DNA of 64,000 bases, from NCBI RefSeq assembly GCF_900537075.1, contig NZ_UNRA01000002.1, positions 1-64,000 of the forward strand. The letters are read 5' to 3'. The DNA is from Tropicibacter sp. Alg240-R139. GTDB lineage: Bacteria; Pseudomonadota; Alphaproteobacteria; Rhodobacterales; Rhodobacteraceae. Shown piece by piece: positions 52,288-62,945 of this stretch. The notes beneath the pieces were generated by a model. That model did no database searches. It worked only from the letters and a program-made list of their open reading frames with translations, and was not told the origin of the DNA. A program made the position numbers and the translations under genes. Position 1 is the stretch's first letter. Each line of letters opens with the position of its first letter.

Positions 52288-52809
52288 TCAAAAAGCCGTC
52301 GCAGCGCGCGCGGCCTGGTCGTATTGGCCAGACATAAGACGCATCAGCGCAGACAAGCGGCTAAGTTGTTCAGGTTCAAACCCAAGTTCATTCATCGCTT
52401 CCAGCAACAGGCTTTCGCGTATCTCGCGATAGCGGTCGCACACAGTAATACCCAATTCCGTCGCCTCGACCGTCTTTTCCTTACCCAACCTTCCGTCGCT
52501 TACAAGCCCGGACTTCTTGAGCTTTTTGACCGCGTAATTGACGTTGTGCGTGTCTTCGACGTTCAGCACCAAGCAAATGTCAGCCAGCTTCTTTGGGCGC
52601 CCGCGATGGCGCACAGTGTGCAGGACGAGAACGTCCAGCGCCGACAATTCGGGGTGACCGGCCGCAGCCATGGCGCGTTCGGTCCAGCGCGAAAAAGCGT
52701 TGTTGGCAATGATCAGGCCAAATTCGAACTCGGAAACTTCAGGGAAGCTCCCTTCGGCCAGATGGGCCGAGGAAACAACAGGGCCAAGGATGTCAGAGGT
52801 TTTGATCAT
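52288..52809 (-). CDS. MarR-type winged-helix regulator
   Basis: A 173-residue regulator with a winged HTH in the middle (LSALDVLVLHTVRHRGRPKK, then DTHNVNYAVKKLKKSGLVS as recognition helix and wing). It lies between the enolase-type gene and the oxidase gene, on the opposite strand, divergent from the oxidase. A 17-bp palindrome in the divergent gap is a likely operator, so it probably represses the oxidase-transporter-pxp operon and itself. Confidence 0.85.
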   Translation of the reverse strand: MIKTSDILGPVVSSAHLAEGSFPEVSEFEFGLIIANNAFSRWTERAMAAAGHPELSALDVLVLHTVRHRGRPKKLADICLVLNVEDTHNVNYAVKKLKKSGLVSDGRLGKEKTVEATELGITVCDRYREIRESLLLEAMNELGFEPEQLSRLSALMRLMSGQYDQAARAATAF

Positions 52810-52838
52810 GGGTAAATCATGTCAGGCGATGACGATTT

Positions 52839-52855
52839 GTCAACAATTTGTTGAC
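52839..52855. promoter_or_regulatory. 17-bp perfect palindrome, candidate MarR operator
   Basis: GTCAACAATTTGTTGAC is a perfect inverted repeat around a central T. It lies 30 bases upstream of the MarR gene and 78 bases upstream of the oxidase gene, where it could block both promoters. MarR-type repressors typically bind 16-20-bp palindromes of this kind. Confidence 0.65.
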
Positions 52856-52932
52856 GTATCGCGAAAAGGTGACATGCTTACGGCATTGGAATCATCAAGC
52901 ACAGGTCAATTCACAGCCGGAGGAGGGGTGTG

Positions 52933-54189
52933 ATGCAGGATAGCAAGACCGTTGTTGTGATCGGGGCGGGCATCGTTGGTGTCTCGACCGCGATCTGGCT
53001 GCAGCGGGAAGGGCACAAGGTGGTCATCATCGACCGCGCGGGACCGGCCGAGGGCACGTCGTATGGCAATGGCGGCATCCTGGCGTCGTGCTCGGTTGTG
53101 CCAGTGACGGGACCGGGCCTGTTGGCCAAGGCGCCCAAGATGCTGTTCAGCGCCAATCAACCACTGTTCCTGAAGTGGAGCTATCTTCCCAAGCTATTGC
53201 CGTGGCTCACCAAATACATGAGCCATGCCAATGCAGACGACACCCGGCGAATCGCGGAAGCTTTGACCCCTATCGTAGGCGACAGCTTGCAGGATCACCT
53301 CGCACTGGCCGAAGGGACAGGGGCGGAACACTGGATTGTGCCGACAGACTATATCTTTGCCTACAATGATCGCGAACATTTTGGCACCGATGCTTTTGGT
53401 TGGGGCGTGCGCAAGCAGAACGGGTTTCAGTGGGATGAACTCGAAGGCCAAGCGTTTCGCGAATATGACAATGTGTATTCCCCGAACTTGGGATTTGCTG
53501 CGCGGTTGAAGGATCACGGGCGCATTCGCGATCCGGGGCAGTATATCAAGGATCTGGCCGATCACTTTGTGACCCAGGGCGGAAAACTGATCATCGCCGA
53601 TGTCGAAGACATCGCGCGTGAGAACGGTCAGGTGACAGGCGTACGGACCGGTGGCGACACCATCGCATGTGATACTGCGGTCATCGCGCTGGGCGTTTGG
53701 TCGGGGCAGTTGGCAAAAAAACTGGGTATCGACATTCCGTTAGAGGCCGAGCGCGGCTATCATCTGGAATTCTGGGACCCTTCGGTGATGCCCAAGACGC
53801 CCGTGATGGTCGCCGCCCACAAGTTCGTGGCCACCCCGATGGAGGGGCGTTTGCGGCTGGCTGGAACGGTTGAGTTCGGCGGTCTAGAGGCTGGCCCGTC
53901 CGAGGCACCGCTGAATCTGTTGCGCCGCAACGCCAGTGCGGTGTTTCCGGGGCTGCGGGCGTCACATGTGACGGAATGGCTCGGCCATCGTCCCGCACCT
54001 GCGGATTCGATCCCGGTAATCGGCGAGCTGCCGCATCTCAAAGGGGCCTATACCGGGTTCGGGCACCACCACATTGGCCTGACCGGAGGCCCCAAAACAG
54101 GGCGCATCCTAGCGCAGCTTATCTCGGGGAAGCGGCCCAACGTCGACCTGAGCATTTATTCACCGGCCCGCTACACGAAGGCCGGATAG
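52933..54189 (+). CDS. FAD-dependent D-amino-acid dehydrogenase-like oxidoreductase
   Basis: A 418-residue flavoprotein of the DAO/DadA family. The N-terminal Rossmann motif is VVVIGAGIVGVSTAIWLQRE, followed by VVIIDRAGPAEGTSYGNGG, the typical DadA substrate-side start. The C-terminal block reads GAYTGFGHHHIGLTGGPKTG. It should oxidise a D-amino acid or imino acid at the membrane, passing electrons to the respiratory chain. The ATG at 52933 has an AGGAGG site six bases upstream and is preferred over the adjoining GTG. It is the first gene of a long plus-strand operon. Confidence 0.9.
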   Translation: MQDSKTVVVIGAGIVGVSTAIWLQREGHKVVIIDRAGPAEGTSYGNGGILASCSVVPVTGPGLLAKAPKMLFSANQPLFLKWSYLPKLLPWLTKYMSHANADDTRRIAEALTPIVGDSLQDHLALAEGTGAEHWIVPTDYIFAYNDREHFGTDAFGWGVRKQNGFQWDELEGQAFREYDNVYSPNLGFAARLKDHGRIRDPGQYIKDLADHFVTQGGKLIIADVEDIARENGQVTGVRTGGDTIACDTAVIALGVWSGQLAKKLGIDIPLEAERGYHLEFWDPSVMPKTPVMVAAHKFVATPMEGRLRLAGTVEFGGLEAGPSEAPLNLLRRNASAVFPGLRASHVTEWLGHRPAPADSIPVIGELPHLKGAYTGFGHHHIGLTGGPKTGRILAQLISGKRPNVDLSIYSPARYTKAG

Positions 54190-54224
54190 AACCAAAAAAG
54201 ACAGTCCAACCAAGGGAGAAGACA

Positions 54225-55202
54225 ATGAAAACCTTTACCAACCTGATGGCCGCAACGGCGCTGACTGCTGCCAGTGTGCTGCCTGCAGCGGCGGAAACCT
54301 GGGACATGCCGATGGCCTACTCGGCGTCGAACTTCCACTCGGCGACCGGCGCGGAGTTCGCACAATGTGTGACCACGGGTACAGGCGGCGAGATTGAGAT
54401 CGTTACCCATCCGTCGGGTTCGCTGTTCAAGGGCGCCGACATCAAACGAGCCATCCAGACCGGCCAGGCCCCGATTGGCGAGCGTCTGCTGTCAGGTCAC
54501 CAGAACGAAAACGCGCTCTTTGGCTTTGACTCGATCCCGTTCCTGGCCACCTCTTTCGACGACAGCGACAAGCTGTGGAAAGCGGCCAAGCCCGCGATTG
54601 AAAATCTGCTGGCTGAGCAAAACCTGACACTGCTCTATGCTGTGCCGTGGCCGCCACAAGGTTTGTATTTCAAGGACGAGGTCACCTCGGTCGCTGAAAT
54701 GAAGGGCATCAAGTTCCGCAGCTACAACAACGCCACCTCGCGTCTGGCCGAGCTGACAGGCATGCTGCCGGTCACAATCGAAGCGGCTGAAATCAGCCAA
54801 GCCTTTGCCACCGGTGTGGCGGAATCCATGGTGTCGTCGGGTTCGACCGGCTACGACCGCAAAGTGTGGGAGAGCCTGGGCTTCTTCTACGAAGTGGATG
54901 CATGGCTGCCGCGCAACTACGTTATGGTGAATTCGGACACATGGTCTGGCACATCTGACGCCCACAAAAATGTCATCAAGGGGTGCGCTGAACTGGCCGA
55001 ATACGCAGGTAACTGGCGCGCCAAGGAATACACGGGCTTCACGCTTCAGGGCCTGCGTGATGGTGGCATGTCTGTTGGTCCGGCATCGGATCAGATGGTC
55101 GGCGAGTTGAAAGAGATCGGTGTTACCATGACCAACGAGTGGCTCGAAGCCGCCGGGGACGAAGGCAAAGCCATCGTCGATGCTTTCAAGGCGTCTCAGT
55201 AA
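54225..55202 (+). CDS. TRAP transporter substrate-binding protein (DctP type)
   Basis: A 325-residue periplasmic binding protein. A signal peptide (1-24, ending PAAAETW) precedes a DctP fold with the conserved arginine region (MKGIKFRSYNNATSRLAEL) that contacts a substrate carboxylate. A gggag site lies before the ATG at 54225; the frame extends upstream into the oxidase gene but has no matching start. The carboxylate-binding arginine fits an amino- or imino-acid substrate. A hairpin follows the stop. Confidence 0.93.
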   Translation: MKTFTNLMAATALTAASVLPAAAETWDMPMAYSASNFHSATGAEFAQCVTTGTGGEIEIVTHPSGSLFKGADIKRAIQTGQAPIGERLLSGHQNENALFGFDSIPFLATSFDDSDKLWKAAKPAIENLLAEQNLTLLYAVPWPPQGLYFKDEVTSVAEMKGIKFRSYNNATSRLAELTGMLPVTIEAAEISQAFATGVAESMVSSGSTGYDRKVWESLGFFYEVDAWLPRNYVMVNSDTWSGTSDAHKNVIKGCAELAEYAGNWRAKEYTGFTLQGLRDGGMSVGPASDQMVGELKEIGVTMTNEWLEAAGDEGKAIVDAFKASQ

Positions 55203-55214
55203 CATCTAAATCAC

Positions 55215-55239
55215 CGGGCGGCGCGTTTCGTGCCGCCCG
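55215..55239 (+). other. intercistronic hairpin after binding-protein gene
   Basis: CGGGCGGC, a nine-base loop, and GCCGCCCG form an eight-bp stem between the binding-protein and small-permease genes. There is no T-run. Such hairpins commonly stabilise upstream mRNA or attenuate reading into the membrane genes, giving excess binding protein. Confidence 0.6.
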
Positions 55240-55266
55240 AACTACATCCGATGGGAGGGTGACATT

Positions 55267-55797
55267 ATGGGCGTTCTGCGTGGTCTAAGGACCGTTCTTG
55301 ACTATATCTACCGGTTTTCTGAATTCTTGGCGGCCCTTTGCATGATCGCCATCCTTGGCTTGATTGTCTTGCAGATGCTGGCCAGATGGTCGTCCGAAGT
55401 GTTCCCCGGAGCGCCCGAATATGCCGCTTATTTCATGGCTGCCGCGTCTTTCTTGGGCTTTGCGGCCGCATTGAACCGAGGCGCTCACATCCGTGTGTCC
55501 CTACTGCTCAATGCAGTGGGTCCTAATATGAAGCGATACGTTGATATCTGGTGTTTTGCCGTATCAGCCGCGGTGGTTTGGTACTTTTGCTGGCACGCGC
55601 GCCAGTTTGTGTTCTGGTCCTGGAAATTCAATGACGTCAGTCAGGCACAAGACCGTACAGCGCTGTGGATTCCCCAATCGGTGATGATCATTGGCGGTGT
55701 CATACTGGCTGTCGCGTTGACGGATCATCTGCTGCACCTGGTCTTTACTGGCAAACATCGCATTCAAAGCGACGACATCGAAACGCAAGAGGTCTAA
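55267..55797 (+). CDS. TRAP transporter small permease (DctQ type)
   Basis: A 176-residue membrane protein with four hydrophobic segments (about 18-40, 52-72, 92-112 and 133-153), the DctQ layout. It works with the binding protein and large permease in sodium-driven uptake. A gggagggtga site precedes the ATG. Three bases separate it from the large-permease gene. Confidence 0.92.
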   Translation: MGVLRGLRTVLDYIYRFSEFLAALCMIAILGLIVLQMLARWSSEVFPGAPEYAAYFMAAASFLGFAAALNRGAHIRVSLLLNAVGPNMKRYVDIWCFAVSAAVVWYFCWHARQFVFWSWKFNDVSQAQDRTALWIPQSVMIIGGVILAVALTDHLLHLVFTGKHRIQSDDIETQEV

Positions 55798-55800
55798 ATC

Positions 55801-57120
55801 ATGGATTATGTCTTTCTTGTTCTAATCTTCCTCGGCGTTCTGTTCATGCTGCTTGGCAGCGGTGTCTGGGTCGGCATCGCCATGATGGGCGTTTCTTGGG
55901 TGGCACTTGAGCTGTTCTCAAACTCGACCACCATCGGGCAGGACATGGTCAGTCAGATCTGGTCGGCCTCGAAGTCCTGGGAGTTGGCGGCGCTGCCGAT
56001 GTTCATCTGGATGGGTGAAATCCTGTTTCGCACCCGCCTGTCCGAGGACATGTTCAAAGGCCTGTCGCCCTGGATGGCGAAATTGCCCGGCGGCTTGGTG
56101 CATGCCAACATCGTCGGTTGCACCGTCTTTGCGGCCGTATCAGGTTCGTCCGCTGCGACGCTGACCACAGTTGGAAAAATGTCGATCCCGGAACTGCGCA
56201 AACGTAATTACCCCGAGCAGATGACCATCGGAACGCTGGCCGGGGCGGCGACCCTGGGATTGATGATCCCACCGTCCCTGACGCTGATCGTTTACGGTGT
56301 GACCATTGATGGCGTCTCGATCATCAAGCTGTTCTTCGCCGGCATCTTGCCCGGTCTCGTACTGGCGTCGATGTTCATGATTTATGTGGCAGTCTATTCC
56401 AAGGTTTCGAAAAGCTGGAACCCGATGCAGGAAGAGGGCATGTCATTTGTCGACAAGCTCAAGAATTCTCGGTTTCTGATCCCGGTGATCTTGCTTGTCC
56501 TGATGGTTATCGGATCGATGTATCTGGGCTTTGCCACCCCGACCGAGGCTGCGGCTATTGGTGTGGTTGGTGCGTGGGCATTGGCGCTTATTCAGGGGTC
56601 CTTGAATTGGCAGACTTTCCGCGACAGCACCATTGGCGCGGTACGGACCTCGGCCATGATTGCGCTGATCCTCGCGGGTTCTGCCTTCCTGAAGTTTGCG
56701 ATGGCCAAGACCGGCCTGCCCAAGGAACTGGCCGAGCTGATTGCGGGTTGGGAATTCACTAAGTTTTGGCTGCTGATGGTCCTGCTGGTGTTCTACATCA
56801 TCCTGGGCTGCTTCCTGGATGGAATTTCGACCGTGGTGCTGACCATGGCTGTGCTGGAGCCTGTTGTACGCGAAGCGGGCATCGACCTGATCTGGTTCGG
56901 TATCTTCATCGTGGTGGTCGTCGAGATGGCACAGATCACGCCGCCGATTGGCTTCAATCTATTTGTGATGCAAGGGATGACGCAGCACGAGATGGGCTTT
57001 ATCGCCCGTGCAGCGTTCCCGATGTTCATGATCATGGTGCTGATGGTCTTTGTCCTTATCGCCTTTCCGGACCTTGCGACTTGGTTGCCAGACAACTTAC
57101 GATCAGGGCCGGGTGGATAA
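55801..57120 (+). CDS. TRAP transporter large permease (DctM type)
   Basis: A 439-residue protein with about twelve hydrophobic segments. Typical DctM blocks include LPMFIWMGEILFRT, the glycine/serine-rich TVFAAVSGSSAATLTTVGKM, AGAATLGLMIPPSLTLIVYG and TPTEAAAIGVVGAW. It is the translocating subunit of the transporter. The gene lies directly between the small permease and the BASS-family gene. Confidence 0.95.
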   Translation: MDYVFLVLIFLGVLFMLLGSGVWVGIAMMGVSWVALELFSNSTTIGQDMVSQIWSASKSWELAALPMFIWMGEILFRTRLSEDMFKGLSPWMAKLPGGLVHANIVGCTVFAAVSGSSAATLTTVGKMSIPELRKRNYPEQMTIGTLAGAATLGLMIPPSLTLIVYGVTIDGVSIIKLFFAGILPGLVLASMFMIYVAVYSKVSKSWNPMQEEGMSFVDKLKNSRFLIPVILLVLMVIGSMYLGFATPTEAAAIGVVGAWALALIQGSLNWQTFRDSTIGAVRTSAMIALILAGSAFLKFAMAKTGLPKELAELIAGWEFTKFWLLMVLLVFYIILGCFLDGISTVVLTMAVLEPVVREAGIDLIWFGIFIVVVVEMAQITPPIGFNLFVMQGMTQHEMGFIARAAFPMFMIMVLMVFVLIAFPDLATWLPDNLRSGPGG

Positions 57121-57135
57121 AGCAGAGGTTTTGAA

Positions 57136-58059
57136 ATGTTCGGCAACGGGCTGACGTTCACTGCCCGGCATGGAAAGTTTGGCCTGATCATCGGATTGGT
57201 GGCGGGGTTGGCATTGCCCGACCTGGCCATCATCCTCAGGCCTTGGATCCCGGAAATGGTGGCTCTGCTGCTCTTTCTGACCGCGTTCCGGATTGGCCCG
57301 CGCGAGGTGGTGGGAAACCTGGGCGATCTGCGGACAACGGCGACGGCTGCGCTGTGCCTGCAACTGGGATTGCCATTGCTCTTCCTGTTTGGCCTGTGGG
57401 TTTTCGGGGCGCCTTTGACGCCTCTGGCACTGGCCATCGTGCTGATGCTGGCTGCGCCTTCGGTGACGGGATCGGCGAACTTCTCGATCCTGCTGGGGCA
57501 TGATCCCGCTCCGGCGTTGCGGCTCTTGATCCTGGGTACGGCGATCCTGCCGCTGACCTGTGTCCCGGTGATGTACCTACTGCCCGAGCTAGGTGGGTTG
57601 CAGGCGACGCTTCTTGCGGCGGGGCGGCTTTTGGTGGTGATCCTGATCGCTGCGGCACTGGGCTTTGCCTTGCGACAGTTCGGGTTCCCGAAGCTGTCAG
57701 ATGACAGCCGCAGCGCCGTTGACGGGCTGACGGTGATCGCGCTGGCAGTGATCGTGATTGCGCTGATGTCGGCGATCCGTCCGGCCTTTGCGCGCGATCC
57801 GGCAGAGTTGGCATTCTGGCTGGTCGCGGCCTTTGCCATCAACATTGGTGCGCAGATAGCAGCTTTTGTGATGTTGCGGGCAAGGGGGAGGCCGGATGCG
57901 GTGCCAATCTCGATCGTTGCGGGCAACCGAAACTTTGCTCTTTTCTTTGTGGCGCTTTCGCCCGAGATAACCGAACCGTTGCTGATTTTTCTGGGGTGTT
58001 ACCAGTTTCCCATGTACCTGACCCCAACACTTTTGCGGAGGCTTTATGACCCACGCTGA
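57136..58059 (+). CDS. bile acid:sodium symporter (BASS)-family membrane protein
   Basis: A 307-residue protein with about ten transmembrane helices. The pattern GLIIGLVAGLALPDLA, LLLFLTAFRIGP, LMLAAPSVTGSANFSILLG and AGNRNFALFFVAL is that of the BASS/ACR3 superfamily. Its 3' end overlaps pxpB by 14 bases. It could be a second uptake or an efflux route for a pathway organic acid. The substrate cannot be told. Confidence 0.8.
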   Translation: MFGNGLTFTARHGKFGLIIGLVAGLALPDLAIILRPWIPEMVALLLFLTAFRIGPREVVGNLGDLRTTATAALCLQLGLPLLFLFGLWVFGAPLTPLALAIVLMLAAPSVTGSANFSILLGHDPAPALRLLILGTAILPLTCVPVMYLLPELGGLQATLLAAGRLLVVILIAAALGFALRQFGFPKLSDDSRSAVDGLTVIALAVIVIALMSAIRPAFARDPAELAFWLVAAFAINIGAQIAAFVMLRARGRPDAVPISIVAGNRNFALFFVALSPEITEPLLIFLGCYQFPMYLTPTLLRRLYDPR

Positions 58060-58795
58060 TCCTTTTCCACTGGTGCGCAATGTTGGGCTGGATGGGATGC
58101 TCGTTACCTTTGCGGACACGATGACCGAGACGTCAAACCGCGCGGCATTGGCCTTTCGCGGGATGATGGAGGCCGAGCGCCCGACCGGCGTCATCGAAAC
58201 CTCGACGTCTCTTGCGTCGGCCTATGTGCGCTTTGATCCCCTGCAGCTCAGCCACATTGACTGCGAGGCCTGGTTGCACCAACTGCTGATCGACCGCGAC
58301 TGGTTCGCGGCACGTCTACCACAGGGGCGCAAGTTCTGGCGTGTGCCCACGGTTTATGGAACAGACCTTGCGCCGCAACTCGAAGATGCGGCTGCGGCCG
58401 CGGGCCTGTCGGCCTTGGACGCTGTCGAAAGGCTCGCGGTGTCCCGTGTCCGGGTGCTCACCATCGGGTTTGCTCCGGGTCAGCCGTATCTTGGGCCGCT
58501 GGAACCTGGGTTCGACATCCCGCGCCTCAAGGAGCTTAACCCTATGGTTCCCGAAGGGGCGCTGGTTCTGGCGATCTCGCAGTTTGTGCTGTTTTCAGGG
58601 CCGACGCCGACCGGGTGGCGTCATGTGGGCCAAACGGCGTTTCGCTGTTTTCAGCCGGGACGCACGCCCACCTTTGCGCTCAATCCCGGGGACGAGATGC
58701 TGTTCGTGTCGATCACACCTGATGAGTTGATCGAGATCCGGGCCCGGAACGAAGATGGTTTTGGCGGCGCCCAAGTTGAGGAGATCGAGGCATGA
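58046..58795 (+). CDS. pxpB: 5-oxoprolinase subunit PxpB (KipI family)
   Basis: A 249-residue protein of the KipI/allophanate hydrolase subunit 1 family. Family blocks are LSHIDCEAWLHQLLIDRDW in the first half and the cyclophilin-like C-terminal half with VLTIGFAPGQPYLGPL, LVLAISQFVLFSG and PTGWRHVGQTAF. With PxpA and PxpC it forms the ATP-dependent prokaryotic 5-oxoprolinase that opens pyroglutamate to glutamate. It overlaps pxpC by four bases. Confidence 0.9.
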   Translation: MTHADPFPLVRNVGLDGMLVTFADTMTETSNRAALAFRGMMEAERPTGVIETSTSLASAYVRFDPLQLSHIDCEAWLHQLLIDRDWFAARLPQGRKFWRVPTVYGTDLAPQLEDAAAAAGLSALDAVERLAVSRVRVLTIGFAPGQPYLGPLEPGFDIPRLKELNPMVPEGALVLAISQFVLFSGPTPTGWRHVGQTAFRCFQPGRTPTFALNPGDEMLFVSITPDELIEIRARNEDGFGGAQVEEIEA

Positions 58796-59805
58796 GTTTG
58801 CGTGTTCTTCGCATCGGCCCCGCCTGCACGATCCAGGACCAGGGGCGTGCCAGCTATCTGGATCATGGGCTGTCGCGCGCCGGAGCGGCCGATCTTATCG
58901 CTTTGCACGAGGGTGCGGCGCTGCTCGGGCAGTCCTCGCAATTTGCCGCGTTGGAAATGGCGGGAATGGGCGGAGAATTCGAAGCGTCGCAAGACATGTG
59001 CATCGCTCTGACTGGCGCGCCGATGGCTTGTGCCATCGACGGGACATCTGCGGCCTGGAACGCCTCGCATCAATTGATGAAGGGGCAACGCTTGAGTTTG
59101 GGAGCAGTATCGCGCGGCAGCTATGGCTATCTGCATGTGGGCGGAGGAATTGCGACAGATCCATTCCTTGGATCGCGCGCCGTGCATTTGACTGCCAAAG
59201 TGGGGCAGGTTGTTGCAGTTGGGGACATTTTACCCGTTGGACAAGGCACTGGTAGCACAGGGAAAAAGGTTACGTTGTCCGACCGGTTTCAGGGCGGCAC
59301 ATTGCGCGCCGTGCGCAGTTTCCAAAGTGATCTGTTCGACGGCACGACGCTGTCTCGTTTTGAGCAGACTGATTTCACACGCGGTCCCCGGGCAAATCGC
59401 ATGGGTATGCAGCTTGAGAGCGGAGGGGGTGGATTTTCCGCCAAAGGGCAGCTCAACATCCTGTCTGAGGTGATCACACCCGGCGATATCCAGATGACTG
59501 GAACCGGCAACCCCTTTATCTTGCTCAACGAATGCCAGACGACCGGAGGTTATCCCCGGATCGCGACCGTGCTGCCCTGCGATTTGCCGCGCGCGGTGCA
59601 GACCCCGGCTGGAGGCGCGATCCGCTTCCAGTTTGTAACCTTGGAGGAGGCGGTTGAGTTGCAAGCCGCTTTCATGCGCGATCTGGCAATGCTGCCCAGC
59701 AAGGTTGAGCCCTTGGTGCGCGACCCGCATGACATTTCAGATCTGCTGTCCTACCAATTGATCAGCGGTGTGATATCGGCTGCTGACAAAGGAGACCCAA
59801 AATGA
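58792..59805 (+). CDS. pxpC: 5-oxoprolinase subunit PxpC (biotin-dependent carboxyltransferase family fold)
   Basis: A 337-residue protein of the allophanate hydrolase subunit 2 family. It starts LRIGPACTIQDQGRASYLDH, followed by GLSRAGAADLIALHEGAALL and, near the end, NECQTTGGYPRIATVLPCDL, all typical. It pairs with PxpB to form the B-C subcomplex. Biotin is not expected to be involved despite the family name. Overlaps of four bases on both sides show tight coupling. Confidence 0.92.
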   Translation: MSLRVLRIGPACTIQDQGRASYLDHGLSRAGAADLIALHEGAALLGQSSQFAALEMAGMGGEFEASQDMCIALTGAPMACAIDGTSAAWNASHQLMKGQRLSLGAVSRGSYGYLHVGGGIATDPFLGSRAVHLTAKVGQVVAVGDILPVGQGTGSTGKKVTLSDRFQGGTLRAVRSFQSDLFDGTTLSRFEQTDFTRGPRANRMGMQLESGGGGFSAKGQLNILSEVITPGDIQMTGTGNPFILLNECQTTGGYPRIATVLPCDLPRAVQTPAGGAIRFQFVTLEEAVELQAAFMRDLAMLPSKVEPLVRDPHDISDLLSYQLISGVISAADKGDPK

Positions 59806-60563
59806 CCCAAGTCGATCTGAACGCAGATATGGGCGAAAGCTTTGGTCCCTGGAATATGGGCGACGACGAAAACCTGTTGCAGGTGATCACCTCGGCCAAC
59901 ATTGCATGTGGTTTCCACGCTGGCGACCCGGATGTGATGGCCAAGACCATGAAAATCGCGGCGGAAAACGAGGTCGGCATCGGGGCGCATCCGGGGTTCC
60001 CGGACCTGCAGGGGTTTGGGCGGCGAAACATGAAGGTGCCGCATGCCTCCTTGCGCAATCTGGTGCGCTACCAGCTTGGCGCGGCCATCGGCATGGCGCA
60101 GGCGGTGGGCACCAAAGTACGGCACCTGAAACTGCACGGGGCGCTGGCCAACATGTGTTCGGTCGATCTGGACATGGCGCGGGCCTGTTATCAAGGCGCG
60201 CTGGATGTGGACCCGAACATCATCGTGATGGTGTTGGCAGTGACCAAACAAGAGGAAGCCGTGCGCGAGCTAGGTTGTAAGTGGGTGGGCGAAATTTTTG
60301 CTGACCGGGCCTACAATGACGACGGCACGCTGGTGGACCGTTCACTGCAGGGAGCGGTGATTCATGACCCAGAGGTCGCAGGCCCGCGCATCCTGGAGAT
60401 GGTCAAAGAGGGCGCGATCATAACCGCAAGCGGCAAGCGATTGGAGACCTCGATCGACACCATCTGCCTGCATGGCGACGGGGCGACGGCGCTTCAGATC
60501 GCGCACGCGGTCAAAAGCTGCCTGACCGATGGTGGGGTCGAGGTGGCCAAGTTCGAACGCTGA
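59802..60563 (+). CDS. pxpA: 5-oxoprolinase subunit PxpA (LamB/YcsF family)
   Basis: A 253-residue protein of the LamB/YcsF family. The N-terminal VDLNADMGESFGPWNMGDDE and SANIACGFHAGDPDVM blocks carry the conserved acidic and histidine residues, and GAHPGFPDLQGFGRR follows; LCLHGDG-like and EIFADRAYNDDGTLV lie near the C-terminus. It completes PxpABC. It ends the operon, with a bidirectional hairpin before thiC. Confidence 0.96.
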   Translation: MTQVDLNADMGESFGPWNMGDDENLLQVITSANIACGFHAGDPDVMAKTMKIAAENEVGIGAHPGFPDLQGFGRRNMKVPHASLRNLVRYQLGAAIGMAQAVGTKVRHLKLHGALANMCSVDLDMARACYQGALDVDPNIIVMVLAVTKQEEAVRELGCKWVGEIFADRAYNDDGTLVDRSLQGAVIHDPEVAGPRILEMVKEGAIITASGKRLETSIDTICLHGDGATALQIAHAVKSCLTDGGVEVAKFER

Positions 60564-60582
60564 AGCCAGTGATTTGAGAAAA

Positions 60583-60607
60583 GGGGGCCGCAACACTTGC
60601 GACCCCC
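60583..60607 (-). terminator. convergent terminator between pxpA and thiC
   Basis: gggggccgcaa, a three-base loop and ttgcgaccccc form a stem with one C-A mismatch. On the minus strand it is followed by ccttttctc, so it can end thiC transcripts; it may also slow plus-strand reading from pxpA. Confidence 0.7.
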
Positions 60608-60615
60608 TGCACTCG

Positions 60616-62439
<1,824 letters not shown>

Positions 62440-62535
62440 TCAAAAAGACACAGGTGACGTGGGCTTGGACGCAAAAGAGGGTGTACGGCCCCCTCGTGTC
62501 AGGCAACGCGGCGGGTCTTTATCCCGGCATGCGGC

Positions 62536-62638
62536 GCCCTAGCTTCCTCCGCCAGTATCAACTGGGTCAGGTTCAAAGGGTCGCGTCACCGTGCGCATGC
62601 ACCGTCAGCCTCTCAGTCCCCTAGGTGGGACCCCCCTG
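62536..62638 (-). promoter_or_regulatory. TPP riboswitch (THI element)
   Basis: On the minus strand the segment carries the THI-box core: a ggggtccc-type P1/P2 start, CTGAGA near 62611, GACCCTTTGAACCTGACC (62562-62582 region) and a closing CTGGCGGAGGAAGCTAGGG. This is the standard thiamine pyrophosphate aptamer upstream of thiC. Repression is probably by sequestering the thiC ribosome site, since no clear terminator follows before the start. Confidence 0.93.
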
Positions 62639-62639
62639 C

Positions 62640-62945
62640 GTGCGACTTGGGTAACCGATGGACGCGGCAAAGGCCACGCTCCAGTTCGAAGAAGGTGATA
62701 AGGCCAATTCTCGGAGCGCTCCCGCACCCGAGCGATTCCGACGTTGTCGGCATCGCTAGCGGCTTTGGGCCGGGCGCCTCGCCTTCGGCTCGGCGCGGTC
62801 CCGCTTGGGTTGACTGTTTTGCCACAAGGGCCAACCGCCGAGCGCAGCGAGGCCGAGCCCAACGGGAGGAGGTGTTTCGTCAGAAACATCGACGACGGGC
62901 GGGAGTGCTCCGCCCCTTCACGCCACGGGCAGCCACAAAAGAAAT
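62640..62945. repeat. palindrome-rich intergenic region
   Basis: No gene is visible. Two inverted structures are present: 62731-62757 (agcgattccgac and gtcggcatcgct, one mismatch, three-base loop), and a longer imperfect pair with GC-rich arms at 62772-62795 and 62837-62860 separated by about 40 bases. The second is built from gcctcgc/gctcggc elements and may belong to a dispersed REP-like family. Copy number elsewhere in the genome is unknown. Confidence 0.45.
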
